A DNA stretch of 64,000 nt from Exilibacterium tricleocarpae. GTDB taxonomy: Bacteria; Pseudomonadota; Gammaproteobacteria; Pseudomonadales; Cellvibrionaceae. The position numbers and the translations under genes are program-made. The stretch spans positions 62,001-126,000 of the forward strand of contig NZ_ML660092.1 of NCBI RefSeq assembly GCF_007004655.1, given 5' to 3'. The notes under the pieces were generated by a model. That model did not search any database. It saw only the letters and a program-made list of their open reading frames with translations, and was not told the origin of the DNA. How positions within the stretch are numbered: the stretch's first letter is position 1; each line of letters begins with the position of its first letter. Positions 36,412 to 46,180 of the stretch are shown here, piece after piece.

Positions 36412-38205
36412 CTAATGGGAATGGCGGGGAATACCTTTGGTTTTATGCAGGGAGCGGTAGTGCGACTTCAGACGCATGACACCGCCCTCGTCCAACTGGT
36501 TGACTGTGTCCCGGTAAATTTCCTGCCAGGGCGTTTGGTTTTCCAGCGCGGGTATTTTGAGCGCCCGGGCCCGTGCGGTCAAGGTGGCTTCGTCCACCAG
36601 TACATCGACGGTGTTGTTGGCCAGGTCGATGCGCACCGGGTCATTGGTCTGCAGTAGCGCCAGCCCGCCGCCGGCGGCCGCTTCCGGCGCCGCGTTGAGG
36701 ATCGAGGGGCTTGCCGATGTACCGCTCTGGCGACCGTCGCCAATGCAGGGCAGGCTGGTGATACCCTCTTGCACCAGGTGGTCCGGCGGCAGCATGTTGA
36801 CAACTTCGGCGGAACCGGGGTAGGCCAGCGGTCCGCAGTAGCGCATTACCAGCACGCAGTGCTTGTCAATCTCCAGCGCCGGGTCGTTGATACGCCGGTG
36901 GTAATCCTCCGGTCCCTCGAACACAATGGCCCGCGCGGTAAAACACTCGGGCGAGTCGGGATCGGACAGGTAACGCTGGCGAAACTCAGGGCTGATCACC
37001 GATTTTTTCAACAGCGCCGAGCGAAACAGGTTGCCTTTCATAACCGCAAAGCCGGCATCGGACTGAAACGGCTGGTCGGCGCTGGCGATAACGCGAGTGT
37101 CCCGGCTGCGGCAACCCCGATGCAGTTCCGACATTTTTATGCCGCTGACGGTCTGTGTTTCGCCGTCGAAGAGGTCGCCGCGCAGCAATTCTCCAATGAC
37201 TGCAGGCACGCCGCCGGCGCGATAAAAGTCCTCGCCGAGATAGTCGCCGGCAGGCTGGCAGTCCACCAACCTCGGCACGGCCTCCCCGTAGTCCTGCCAG
37301 TCTTGTATATCCAGCTCGATATCCAGTTGCGCGGCTATGGCCTGCAGGTGAATCGGTGCATTGGTGGAACCGCCCAAGGCGGTGCAGACCCGAATGGCGT
37401 TGACAAAAGCGGCGCGGGTCATAATTGCCGACGGCGTCAAGTCCGCGCCCACGGCGGCGACGATGCGCCGCCCCGTGTTGTAGGCTATCTCGGCCCGCTG
37501 CCGGTAGGGGGCCGGAATCGCGGCGCAGCCCGGCAGTGACATACCCATGGCCTCGGCCAGGCAGTTCATGGTGAGCGCTGTGCCCATGGTATTGCAGTGG
37601 CCGATGCTCGGCACCGAACTGATGACGTTCTCCATAAACTGGTCGTAATCGATGGTGCCGGCGGCGTAGGCTTCCCGGGACTGCCAGATCATGGCGCCGG
37701 AGCCCGAGCGCCGGCCGTCGATCCAGCCGTTTAACATCGGGCCGCCCGACAACACAATCGTCGGAATATCCACCAGCGCGGCCGCCATCAACTGCGACGG
37801 CGTGGTTTTATCGCAACCGGTGGTCAACACCACGCCGTCCAGGGGGTAACCGTAGAGGATTTCAACCAGGCCCAGATAGCACAGGTTGCGGTCCAGCGCG
37901 GCGGTGGGGCGTTTGCCCATTTCGTGAATCGCATGCACCGGAAACTCAAACGGCACTCCGCCGGCATCGCGAATACCGGCTTTGACCCGCTCGGCCAGTT
38001 GCACATGGTGGCGGTTGCAGGGGGCGAGGTCACTGCCGGACTGGGCGATACCGATAATCGGTCTGCCGGACTGCAGTTCTTCGCGGGTCAGTCCGTAGTT
38101 CAAATACCGTTCGACGTAGATGGCGGTCTGATCCGCCCGGGCGAGGTTGTTGAACCACTGTTCGCTGCGCAATAAAGAGCGGGGCTTGCTGTCGGGTTTT
38201 CGCAT
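36412..38205 (-). CDS. IlvD/Edd-family sugar-acid dehydratase
   Basis: From the ATG at 38205 the protein has 597 residues, the normal size of pentonate/hexonate dehydratases; the frame is open further upstream, but that part has no family match. The iron-sulfur ligands are present: SDLAPCNRHH, TTGCDKTTPSQL and GHCNTMGTALTMNCLAEAMG. It should remove water from an aldonate to give the 2-keto-3-deoxy acid. With the SMP-30 lactonase upstream on the same strand it forms the first pathway steps. The exact sugar cannot be told. Confidence 0.92.
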   Translation of the reverse strand: MRKPDSKPRSLLRSEQWFNNLARADQTAIYVERYLNYGLTREELQSGRPIIGIAQSGSDLAPCNRHHVQLAERVKAGIRDAGGVPFEFPVHAIHEMGKRPTAALDRNLCYLGLVEILYGYPLDGVVLTTGCDKTTPSQLMAAALVDIPTIVLSGGPMLNGWIDGRRSGSGAMIWQSREAYAAGTIDYDQFMENVISSVPSIGHCNTMGTALTMNCLAEAMGMSLPGCAAIPAPYRQRAEIAYNTGRRIVAAVGADLTPSAIMTRAAFVNAIRVCTALGGSTNAPIHLQAIAAQLDIELDIQDWQDYGEAVPRLVDCQPAGDYLGEDFYRAGGVPAVIGELLRGDLFDGETQTVSGIKMSELHRGCRSRDTRVIASADQPFQSDAGFAVMKGNLFRSALLKKSVISPEFRQRYLSDPDSPECFTARAIVFEGPEDYHRRINDPALEIDKHCVLVMRYCGPLAYPGSAEVVNMLPPDHLVQEGITSLPCIGDGRQSGTSASPSILNAAPEAAAGGGLALLQTNDPVRIDLANNTVDVLVDEATLTARARALKIPALENQTPWQEIYRDTVNQLDEGGVMRLKSHYRSLHKTKGIPRHSH

Positions 38206-38489
38206 AGGAATATAGGATTTCCGCGTGGGTAACTGGGGGTCGGTAAGCCTTGACCATAGTGGCGTCGCACCGAATTTGCTACCGCTCAATTGACCGGCAA
38301 CTGCTATTTTTTTAGCCGCCGCAAAGCCTGCAAAAAAGTATCGATAACTGGCCAATAAAGAGCTAGAAAAGCGGGGCTTGTAAATGCGAAAGTAGCGGGA
38401 AAACAACAACTGGCGCAGGGCGTGCGAAGTGAACCTGCTCAGGGTGTAAAAATGACCGAGAGTGGACAACAGCGGGTAACAGGTGGCAA

Positions 38490-40733
38490 ATGATTGATTT
38501 TCGACGGCTAGTGCAGGTGTTTTATCGCAGTATCCCGGCAGGGCGTATTGCGAGAGTGGCAGCGACGGCCAGGTGCAGCGCATTGTTTGGCACCGGGGTA
38601 GTCGCGGTGCTACTGCTGCTGGCGGGCTGTAGTGGCACGGTGCCGCAGCAGGGTGTGGTGGGTTCGGCGGTCTCGCCGAACGGCCTGCTGAAGGTTTCGC
38701 TCTCCCTGGATGATTATGGAACCGCGCACTACGCGGTAACCTACCGCGACAAACCGCTGCTTGAAAACTCGGTGCTCGGTCTGCAGTTCGCCGGTGATAC
38801 CCCGCAGCACAACAGCTACACTGTGCTCGAGGTGACCCGTCAATCGCATCGCGCCACCTGGGAACAGCCCTGGGGCGAGCAGCGTTTTGTCGACGACCAC
38901 TATGAGGAGCTGCTGGTGGCTATGCAGCAGCGCCAGGCGCCGCGGCGCAAGCTGAGTGTGAGAGTGCGGGTTTTCGACGACGGTCTTGGGTTGCGCTACG
39001 AAATGCCGGCGCTGCCGGCTGATACCGTGCTGCAAATCGACCGCGAACTGACCGAGTTTAAACCGGTCGGCGATTATCGCGCCTGGGTGACGCCGGCGTT
39101 GAGCCCCTTTCGCTATGAATATCTCTATGAGTCACAGCCGCTCGATGCCGTGGCCAAGGTGCATACACCGCTGACACTGCAATCATCCGAAGGCATCCAT
39201 ATCAGCATTCACGAGGCGGCGTTGACGGACTTCGCAAGTATGATTCTGGCGGGCGACGGTGGCGGCGGACTGCTGGCCGAACTGGTGCCGCGGGCCGACG
39301 GCAGTGCCGTTAAACTGGCCGGTGGCAATAAGCGGGTGTCCCCCTGGCGCACGATTCAGGTGGCTGACAATGCCGCCGGGCTGGTGGAGTCAACCCTGCA
39401 GTTGAATCTCAATGAACCCAACGCACTGGCCGACACCGCCTGGATTCAGCCCGGTAAATATGTAGGGGTTTGGTGGGAGATGCACCGGGCGGTCAAAACC
39501 TGGGGCTCGGGTCCGGCTCACGGCGCCACCACGGAAAACACCCGCAGGCATATTGATTTTGCCGCCAGATACGGTTTCGAGGGGGTCTTGGTGGAGGGCT
39601 GGAACCAGGGTTGGGACGGCAACTGGCTGAAAAACCGCTGGCAGTTTAAGTACGACACACCCTATGCGGATTTCGATCTCGATTACCTCGTCGATTATGC
39701 CCGCCAGCGCAATGTCGGTTTGATTCTGCAGAATGAAACCGCCGGCGGTGTTGCCAACTATGAGCAGCATCTCGCCGCAGCGTTTAAGAAATACGGCGAC
39801 TTGGGCATCATCGGCGTGAAGACCGGTTATGTTGCCGAGGGCCAGGACATAGATATTGCGGATGCCGAGGGCCGGATCAACAAGGAGTGGCACCACGGTC
39901 AGCCGATGGTAAACCACTTTCGCCGGGTCGTTAAAGAAGCGGCTGCCAATAAGTTAATGATTGTTTCCCACGAGCCGATCAAGGGCACCGGCATTCGCCG
40001 AACCTTCCCGAATATGATGACCCGCGAAGCGGCGCGCGGCCAGGAATACAATGCCTGGAGCGAAGGTAATCCGCCGGCGCACACGACGATTTTACCGTTC
40101 ACCCGGATGTTGGCGGGACCCATGGATTTCACGCCGGGCATATTCGACCTCCTGTTCGAAAGCAGCCAGCCGGAAACCCGGGCAACGGCATCGATTTTTG
40201 AAAACGACAGTACTGGTGGCGAGGATAGCGGTGAGGACGACGACACCACCAAAAAGGCGGCGGAAACCATCACCATCCTGGAGACCCGTATACACACCAC
40301 GCTGGCGAAACAGTTGGCGCTCTATGTGGTGGTCTACAGTCCGCTGCAGATGGTGCCGGACTTTCCGGAAAACTATGAAGGACATCCGATGTTTACCTTT
40401 GTCGTGGACGTGCCGGTGGACTGGGCCGAGACCCGCGCGATAAATGGTGAGATCGGTGACTACTTTACCGTGGCGCGCAAAGACCGCGATAGCGAAGACT
40501 GGTATATCGGCAGTGTAACCGACGAAAACGGGCGCGAGTTGCAGGTCCCCCTGGATTTTCTCACGCCCGGCGTTGCCTACGTAGCCGATATCTACCGGGA
40601 TGGCGATGATGCCGACTGGCGCTCGCGACCCCTGGCTTACGCTATTGAACAGCGCACCGTGACCAGCGCCGACAGCCTGACTATAAAGCTCGCCCCGGGC
40701 GGCGGTCAGGCGGTGCGGTTGCGACCGCAATAA
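38490..40733 (+). CDS. GH97-family alpha-glycosidase lipoprotein
   Basis: The 747-residue enzyme has an N-terminal lipoprotein signal ending LLLLAGC (cysteine near residue 47), a GH97 N-terminal beta domain and catalytic TIM barrel. Residues equivalent to the inverting-type SusB acids are present: NETAGGVANYEQH (about residue 415), SHEPIKGTGIRRTFPN (about 493) and TREAARGQEYNAW (about 511), which favours the alpha-glucosidase-like inverting branch over retaining alpha-galactosidases. An acidic insertion near residues 571-590 (GGEDSGEDDDTTKK) is absent from the usual family pattern. It should cleave an alpha-glycoside at the cell surface or periplasm before uptake. Confidence 0.92.
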   Translation: MIDFRRLVQVFYRSIPAGRIARVAATARCSALFGTGVVAVLLLLAGCSGTVPQQGVVGSAVSPNGLLKVSLSLDDYGTAHYAVTYRDKPLLENSVLGLQFAGDTPQHNSYTVLEVTRQSHRATWEQPWGEQRFVDDHYEELLVAMQQRQAPRRKLSVRVRVFDDGLGLRYEMPALPADTVLQIDRELTEFKPVGDYRAWVTPALSPFRYEYLYESQPLDAVAKVHTPLTLQSSEGIHISIHEAALTDFASMILAGDGGGGLLAELVPRADGSAVKLAGGNKRVSPWRTIQVADNAAGLVESTLQLNLNEPNALADTAWIQPGKYVGVWWEMHRAVKTWGSGPAHGATTENTRRHIDFAARYGFEGVLVEGWNQGWDGNWLKNRWQFKYDTPYADFDLDYLVDYARQRNVGLILQNETAGGVANYEQHLAAAFKKYGDLGIIGVKTGYVAEGQDIDIADAEGRINKEWHHGQPMVNHFRRVVKEAAANKLMIVSHEPIKGTGIRRTFPNMMTREAARGQEYNAWSEGNPPAHTTILPFTRMLAGPMDFTPGIFDLLFESSQPETRATASIFENDSTGGEDSGEDDDTTKKAAETITILETRIHTTLAKQLALYVVVYSPLQMVPDFPENYEGHPMFTFVVDVPVDWAETRAINGEIGDYFTVARKDRDSEDWYIGSVTDENGRELQVPLDFLTPGVAYVADIYRDGDDADWRSRPLAYAIEQRTVTSADSLTIKLAPGGGQAVRLRPQ

Positions 40734-40771
40734 CGGGTATGGGTTTGCATATTGGCGGCAGGGGATAGCGT

Positions 40772-41512
40772 ATGGAAAATAGAATGCAAAATCGATTGGT
40801 CCTGGTTACCGGGGCGGGGCAGGGTATCGGGTTGGCCGCTGTCAACCGGCTTGTGGAGCAGGGCGCCCGGGTTCTGGCCGCCGACCGCAACAGCGAAACC
40901 CTGGACAGTCTTTCAGATACCCCCCGCGTTACCCCGGTCTTGCTGGATGTGACCGACGGTGCCGCTGTGTCTGAAGTGGCCCGGAGCCACCCGGGAATAG
41001 ATACGTTGGTCAACTGCGCCGGCTATGTAGCCAACGGCACGCTGTTGGAGTGCAGTGCCGAGGAGTTTGAGCTTGCTTATCAGGTGAATCTGTTTGGCAT
41101 ATTTACCATGATTAAAAATATTCTGCCCAATATGCTGGCGCGAAAAAAAGGCAATATTATCAATCTCGCGTCAACCGTTTCCACCGTAAAAGCGGCGCCT
41201 TCGCGGTTTGCCTATTCGGTTTTTAAAGGTGGTGTGATTGCCCTGACGAAATCCGTTGCTTTGGACTATATCAAACAGGGCATCCGCTGCAATGCTATAA
41301 GCCCCGGCACCATTGACAGCCCCTCGTTGCAGCAGCGGCTTAGAGACACCGGCGACTACGCCGGCACCCGGGCGACTTTTATCGCGCGGCAACCGATGGG
41401 ACGCCTTGGTTTGCCGGATGAAGTGGCGGCGGCGGTTGTTTTTCTGGCCTCTGACGAGGTCGGTTTTCTGACCGGGGAAAACATCATTATCGATGGAGGA
41501 TTTACTCTTTGA
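40772..41512 (+). CDS. SDR, 2-keto-3-deoxy-sugar-acid 4-dehydrogenase (BDH2/KDF-dehydrogenase type)
   Basis: The 246-residue SDR has TGAGQGIGLAAVNRL, NCAGYVANGTLLECS and YSVFKGGVIALTKSVALDYIKQGIRCNAISPGTIDSPS. The QGIG loop, the ECS-EEF block and the C-terminal AFT-ARQPMGRLGLPDEVA resemble 2-keto-3-deoxy-L-fuconate 4-dehydrogenase and the BDH2 group. It should oxidise C4 of a 2-keto-3-deoxy acid to the 2,4-diketo acid, the substrate of the FAH-family hydrolase encoded 14 bases downstream. The stereochemistry is not readable. Confidence 0.85.
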   Translation: MENRMQNRLVLVTGAGQGIGLAAVNRLVEQGARVLAADRNSETLDSLSDTPRVTPVLLDVTDGAAVSEVARSHPGIDTLVNCAGYVANGTLLECSAEEFELAYQVNLFGIFTMIKNILPNMLARKKGNIINLASTVSTVKAAPSRFAYSVFKGGVIALTKSVALDYIKQGIRCNAISPGTIDSPSLQQRLRDTGDYAGTRATFIARQPMGRLGLPDEVAAAVVFLASDEVGFLTGENIIIDGGFTL

Positions 41513-41526
41513 GTAAATAACGTGTT

Positions 41527-42405
41527 ATGAAATTGTTGCGATATGGCGACCGGCGGCATGAAAAGCCCGGATTGTTGGACCAGGACAATAACATCAGGGA
41601 CTTGTCCGAGGTGGTTGATGATATCACCCCGGCATTTTTAAACAGTAAGAACTTCTCCTGGTTGAAAACGGCTGAAGTTTCCGGCCTGCCGATGGTGCCG
41701 GGGCAACCGCGACTGGCACCGCCGGTGGCCGGTGTGGGTAAGATGATCTGTGTCGGGTTGAATTACCGCGACCATGCGCAGGAGTCCGGCATGGACGTGC
41801 CGCAGGAGCCCATTTTGTTTATGAAGGCAACCACCGCCATTGTCGGTCCCGGTGACGACGTTGTGATTCCGCGCAATGCCCACAAAGTGGACTGGGAAGT
41901 TGAACTCGGTATCGTGATTGGCAAGACGGCCAAATATGTGCCCGAGGCCAGGGCCCTTGACTATATTGCCGGGCTTACTGTCGTCAACGATATCTCCGAG
42001 CGGGAATTTCAGTTGGAGCGCGGCGGCCAATGGGTAAAGGGCAAGGGGTGCGACACCTTCGGGCCGATTGGACCCTACCTGGTTACCCTGGATGAACTGA
42101 ACGATATCAACGCGCTGCCGATATGGTTGGAACTCAACGGCGAGCGGGTCCAGGACGGCAATACGCGCACGATGGTTTTCGATGTGCCTTATCTGGTGCA
42201 TTACATCAGCCAGTTTATGAGACTGGAGCCTGGTGACATTATCAGCACGGGCACGCCGCCGGGTGTGGGGCTGGGAATGACGCCGCCGCGCTTTTTACAG
42301 GTTGGGGACGTCATGCGTCTGGGGATACAGGGGCTGGGCGTTCAGCGGCAGTGTGTCGTCGCGGAGGTATCTGCCGACATCGGTGAAGAGGAAGTGGCAA
42401 GATGA
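41527..42405 (+). CDS. FAH-family hydrolase, likely 2,4-diketo-3-deoxy-sugar-acid hydrolase
   Basis: The 292-residue protein has the fumarylacetoacetate-hydrolase core: ICVGLNYRDHAQESGMDVPQEPILFMK, the metal-binding glutamates in DWEVELGIVIG, and DISEREFQLERGGQWVKGKGCDTFGPIGPYL, ending in STGTPPGVGLG. This branch holds 2,4-diketo-3-deoxy-L-fuconate and related hydrolases, which split the substrate to pyruvate and a 2-hydroxyacid. The neighbouring C4-dehydrogenase gene supports that role. Databases often label this branch ureidoglycolate lyase; context argues against it. Its stop overlaps the next ATG. Confidence 0.87.
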   Translation: MKLLRYGDRRHEKPGLLDQDNNIRDLSEVVDDITPAFLNSKNFSWLKTAEVSGLPMVPGQPRLAPPVAGVGKMICVGLNYRDHAQESGMDVPQEPILFMKATTAIVGPGDDVVIPRNAHKVDWEVELGIVIGKTAKYVPEARALDYIAGLTVVNDISEREFQLERGGQWVKGKGCDTFGPIGPYLVTLDELNDINALPIWLELNGERVQDGNTRTMVFDVPYLVHYISQFMRLEPGDIISTGTPPGVGLGMTPPRFLQVGDVMRLGIQGLGVQRQCVVAEVSADIGEEEVAR

Positions 42406-43184
42406 CGGGCAAGCTCGCTGTTATCACCGGAGGCGCCTCGGGTATTGGTAGAGAAATTACCCTGGCACTGGCGGCCGCCGGCTGGGATGTCGCGTTTACC
42501 TGGTTTGGTTCCGACCGGGCTCAGGCGGCGCTGTTGGCGCAACTGGAGGCCGGCGCAGGCGCCAGCTGCGGCGCGGCGCTGGCGCAGCGTTGTAATGCGG
42601 GCGTGAAAAGTGAAGTCGACCACTTTTATCAATGCGTGGAAACGCGCTTTGGCAGGGCGCCGGATCTGCTGGTCAATAACGCCGGTATCCAGGCCTGGGG
42701 TTCCCTGCTGGAGCTGGAGGAGCACGATTGGGACCGCGTTATCCAGACCAATTTAAAGGGCTGTTTTTTGAATATGCAGGCGTTTGCGAGATTGCTGGTG
42801 GCGGGGGGGAAATCCGGCAGCATTATTAATATCGGCTCCGGTTGCAATAAGCACCCGTTTCCAAATCTGGTGAGTTATACGGCGTCCAAGGGCGGCATCG
42901 AGATGCTGACGCAGTCTGCGGCAGTGGAGTTGGGAAAGCATAATATCCGCGTCAACTGCGTCGCCCCCGGCGCCATCGAAATAGAGCGCACGCTGCAGGA
43001 AAACCCCGACTATCACACCGTGTGGTCGGCGTTTGTACCGCTGGGGCGCCCCGGGCTACCGGCGGATGTCGCCGAGGTGGTGTTGTTTTTTGCATCTGAT
43101 GCCGGTCGCTATGTCACCGGCCAGACCCTCTATGTCGACGGCGGTGTCTTCACCCAGCCGGCTTGGCCTTACAAGGACCCGTAG
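42402..43184 (+). CDS. SDR, probable sugar 1-dehydrogenase
   Basis: The 260-residue SDR has TGGASGIGREI (loop residues 9-16), NNAGIQAWGSLLELEEHDWDRV and YTASKGGIEMLTQSAAVELGKHNIRVNCVAPGAIE. It resembles glucose/fucose 1-dehydrogenases, which oxidise a free aldose to its lactone. That would be the entry step feeding the SMP-30 lactonase at 35406-36386. It is coupled to the hydrolase gene by an ATGA overlap and lies nine bases before the flavoprotein gene. Confidence 0.8.
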   Translation: MTGKLAVITGGASGIGREITLALAAAGWDVAFTWFGSDRAQAALLAQLEAGAGASCGAALAQRCNAGVKSEVDHFYQCVETRFGRAPDLLVNNAGIQAWGSLLELEEHDWDRVIQTNLKGCFLNMQAFARLLVAGGKSGSIINIGSGCNKHPFPNLVSYTASKGGIEMLTQSAAVELGKHNIRVNCVAPGAIEIERTLQENPDYHTVWSAFVPLGRPGLPADVAEVVLFFASDAGRYVTGQTLYVDGGVFTQPAWPYKDP

Positions 43185-43193
43185 ACCGGCCGG

Positions 43194-46097
43194 ATGAAGA
43201 CTCTGGTGCAGCCCTATCGCGATTTCGTCAAAGCGCTTGCTGCGTTTTTACCGAAACAGCGCATTATCGACAACTACCTGGAGCGGGTGGCTTTCGGCAC
43301 CGACGCGAGTTGCTACCGGCTGGTGCCCGAGCTGGTGTTAAAGCTGGACGCGCTGGATGAGGTCGTTGCCGTTATCCGGGCAGCCGGTCGTTATAAAGTG
43401 GCACTGACGTTTAGAGCGGCGGGCACCAGCCTGTCCGGCCAGGCGGTGTCCGACAGTGTGCTTGTTTTGTTGACACACCGGCGGTGGGCACAATTGCAAG
43501 TACTCGACGAGGGGTGGCAGATTGTCCTGGGTCCGGCGGTTGTAGGCGCCGATGCTAATCGCGCGCTGGCGGTCCACTTCCGCAAGATAGGGCCGGACCC
43601 GGCATCGATCAACACCGCAAAGATTGGCGGTATTGCGGCCAACAACGCCAGCGGTATGTGTTGCGGCACCAGTTGGAATACCTATAACACGCTGCGTTCC
43701 ATGAAGTTGGTCTTGGCCGACGGCTCGGTACTGGATACCGGTTGTGAAGAAAGTGTTGCAGAATTCAGGCGCAGTCACTCGGTATTATTGGGGGAACTGG
43801 TAAAACTGCGAGAGGAGGTGTTGGAAGACCGGGAGCTGGAAGAGAAGATTCGCTACAAGTACCGTATTAAAAACACCACGGGTTATGGTCTCAATGCCCT
43901 GCTGGATTTCCCGGACCCGATCGATATGCTGCAACACCTGATGGTGGGCTCGGAAGGCACGCTCGGCTTTATCGCGGAACTCTGTCTGGCGACGGTACCG
44001 GATCACCCGCATAAGGCCGCCGCTTTACTGCTGTTTGAATCGATCGCATGTGCTGTTGCGGCGGTATCGACGTTAAGGCAGCGAGAGGTCAATGCCGTTG
44101 AGCTTCTTGACAGTCGCTGCCTGCATTGTGTCGTTGAGCAGCTACCGGCTACCATCCAGCACAGTGTGATGAACGCCGGCAGTGGTGTTACCGCGCTGCT
44201 TGTGGATGTGCGGTGCGAGACTGCCCAGGCGCTTGCCGGCAGCCTGGCCGGTATGCCGGCAACGTTTCCGGGCCTGTTGAACCCGGTTGACTTTTGCAGT
44301 GATACGCAGGCGTACGAGAAGCTGTGGGCGATGCGCAAATCCGTCTTGCCGATCGTCGGCGCCGGTCGCGCTGCGGGTACCACGGTGATCATCGAAGATG
44401 TTGCCTTTCCGCTTCCTACCCTGGCCGATGGAGTCCGGGATTTACAGGCGTTGTTTGAGCGCAATGGTTATAACGATGCCGTCCTCTTCGGGCATGCCCT
44501 GGCCGGTAATCTGCATATCGTATTTACGCAGGGTTTCGACAGCAAGTCCGCCGTAGACCGGTATCAACGCTTGATGCAGCAATTGGCCGATCTGGTGATC
44601 AACCGGTATCGGGGCTCACTGAAAGCTGAACACGGCACCGGGCGCAATGTGGCGCCGTTTGTGCGGCAGGAGTGGGGTGATGCCGGTTATGCCGTGATGT
44701 GGCGTATCAAGGAGATACTCGACCCTGCTAATTTGTTAAATCCCGAGGTGATACTGTCCCGTAATTCGCAGTTACATTTACAGCATTTGAAAACCCTGCC
44801 CGTTACCCATCCGCTGGTCGATCGCTGTATTGAATGCGGTTTTTGCGAACCCTCCTGCCCGTCTAAGAATTTAACCCTGACACCGCGCCAACGCATAGCC
44901 GTGCAGCGTGAGCTGACACGGCTGGGCGACCAGTCGACGCCGGCGGCGCGCCGGCGATACCGCAAACTCAGTAAAGACTACGATTATGCCGGCTTGGACT
45001 CTTGCGCTGCTTGTGGTTTGTGTTCGATAAGCTGCCCGGTGGATATCAATACCGGCGATCTGACCCGCGCGTTAAGGGGCCGGCGCAATCGCCGGTTCGC
45101 CTCTTTGGCAGCGGTTGCGGCACGACATATGAAGCTGGTGAGTTCAGTGTTTCGGCGGGTATTGGGAATCTGCGGTCTGTCGGCTCGGGTTATTGGCCCG
45201 GTGCGCTTGCATCGCTGGATAAGATGGGTCAATAAGACCAGCGGCGGACTGGTGCCGCTGTTGTCGCCGGGGTTATTGACAGACCTGGCGACCGAGTCGA
45301 GGCACACAGACGCCAGGGGCGAGACGGCTGGCTACCCACCGACAGCGGCGTTGCCACCCGGGCCCGACGAGCCCCTGGTGGTATATTTTCCGTCCTGTCC
45401 CGGTCGTTTGCTGGCGGGGGGAACAGCGGGCGAAGCTGAGAAGCTGCCAAAGGTTGTCGAGCGCCTGGTCAGCCGCGCCGGGCTGGCATTCGCGCTTGCG
45501 CCGGATGCGCAGAGTCATTGCTGCGGGATGCCGTTTTCCAGCAAAGGGTTTGCCGAGGTCGCCAGGCGCTGCGGCGAGAACTGCCTGGGCGGGATAATTG
45601 ATGCCGGTCCCGACAGGGACCTGCTTGTGGTAACGGATGCAAGCCCGTGTGCAACGATGTTGAGGTCCTTTAGCGACCGTGTAACAGCGCATTTAAAGTC
45701 CCGCTCTTTACAGGTTATGGATCTGGTTGAGTTTACTCACGACTATCTGCTGCCGCGGCTGGAGCTGGAGCCGGTGGACGATACGGTTATGTTGCATGTT
45801 ACCTGTAGCACCCAGCTCGCCGGCAGTGCGGCGAAGATGGTGCGTGTGGCACAGCGTTGTGCCCGGACAGTGGTGCGCCCGGCAAGTGTCTCCTGTTGCG
45901 GATTTGCCGGTGATAAGGGGTTCTCGCTACCGGCGCTAAATGCCTCGGCACTGGCGCCGTTGGCCGCGGAGATACCTGCCGGTTGCACCCGGGGTTATTC
46001 GAACAGTCGCACTTGCGAGATTGGTTTGAGCCATCATGCCGGCATTCCCTACCGGCATCTGATCTATTTGGTGAACGAAGCCTCAATACGGCAGTGA
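43194..46097 (+). CDS. FAD-binding and (Fe-S)-binding D-lactate dehydrogenase-like protein
   Basis: The 967-residue protein joins an FAD-binding type 4 domain (FRAAGTSLSGQAVSDSVLV; IGGIAANNASGMCCG), an FAD-oxidase C-terminal region, two ferredoxin motifs (CIECGFCEPSCP near residue 545 and CAACGLCSISCP near 603) and two CCG-type cysteine domains (HCCGMPFSSKGF, SCCGFAGDKGF). This fused layout is that of membrane-linked D-lactate dehydrogenases (Dld-II); glycolate or other D-2-hydroxyacids are possible substrates. At the end of the catabolic operon it would oxidise the 2-hydroxyacid released by the FAH-family hydrolase to a 2-ketoacid. Confidence 0.92.
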   Translation: MKTLVQPYRDFVKALAAFLPKQRIIDNYLERVAFGTDASCYRLVPELVLKLDALDEVVAVIRAAGRYKVALTFRAAGTSLSGQAVSDSVLVLLTHRRWAQLQVLDEGWQIVLGPAVVGADANRALAVHFRKIGPDPASINTAKIGGIAANNASGMCCGTSWNTYNTLRSMKLVLADGSVLDTGCEESVAEFRRSHSVLLGELVKLREEVLEDRELEEKIRYKYRIKNTTGYGLNALLDFPDPIDMLQHLMVGSEGTLGFIAELCLATVPDHPHKAAALLLFESIACAVAAVSTLRQREVNAVELLDSRCLHCVVEQLPATIQHSVMNAGSGVTALLVDVRCETAQALAGSLAGMPATFPGLLNPVDFCSDTQAYEKLWAMRKSVLPIVGAGRAAGTTVIIEDVAFPLPTLADGVRDLQALFERNGYNDAVLFGHALAGNLHIVFTQGFDSKSAVDRYQRLMQQLADLVINRYRGSLKAEHGTGRNVAPFVRQEWGDAGYAVMWRIKEILDPANLLNPEVILSRNSQLHLQHLKTLPVTHPLVDRCIECGFCEPSCPSKNLTLTPRQRIAVQRELTRLGDQSTPAARRRYRKLSKDYDYAGLDSCAACGLCSISCPVDINTGDLTRALRGRRNRRFASLAAVAARHMKLVSSVFRRVLGICGLSARVIGPVRLHRWIRWVNKTSGGLVPLLSPGLLTDLATESRHTDARGETAGYPPTAALPPGPDEPLVVYFPSCPGRLLAGGTAGEAEKLPKVVERLVSRAGLAFALAPDAQSHCCGMPFSSKGFAEVARRCGENCLGGIIDAGPDRDLLVVTDASPCATMLRSFSDRVTAHLKSRSLQVMDLVEFTHDYLLPRLELEPVDDTVMLHVTCSTQLAGSAAKMVRVAQRCARTVVRPASVSCCGFAGDKGFSLPALNASALAPLAAEIPAGCTRGYSNSRTCEIGLSHHAGIPYRHLIYLVNEASIRQ

Positions 46098-46180
46098 GGC
46101 AGGGTGTATCTGCTTTCGCTCTATGGGTGCTGTTTATCACCGTAGGTTGCTGGACCTTGTGCTCTACGGGGCTGCGCTTG

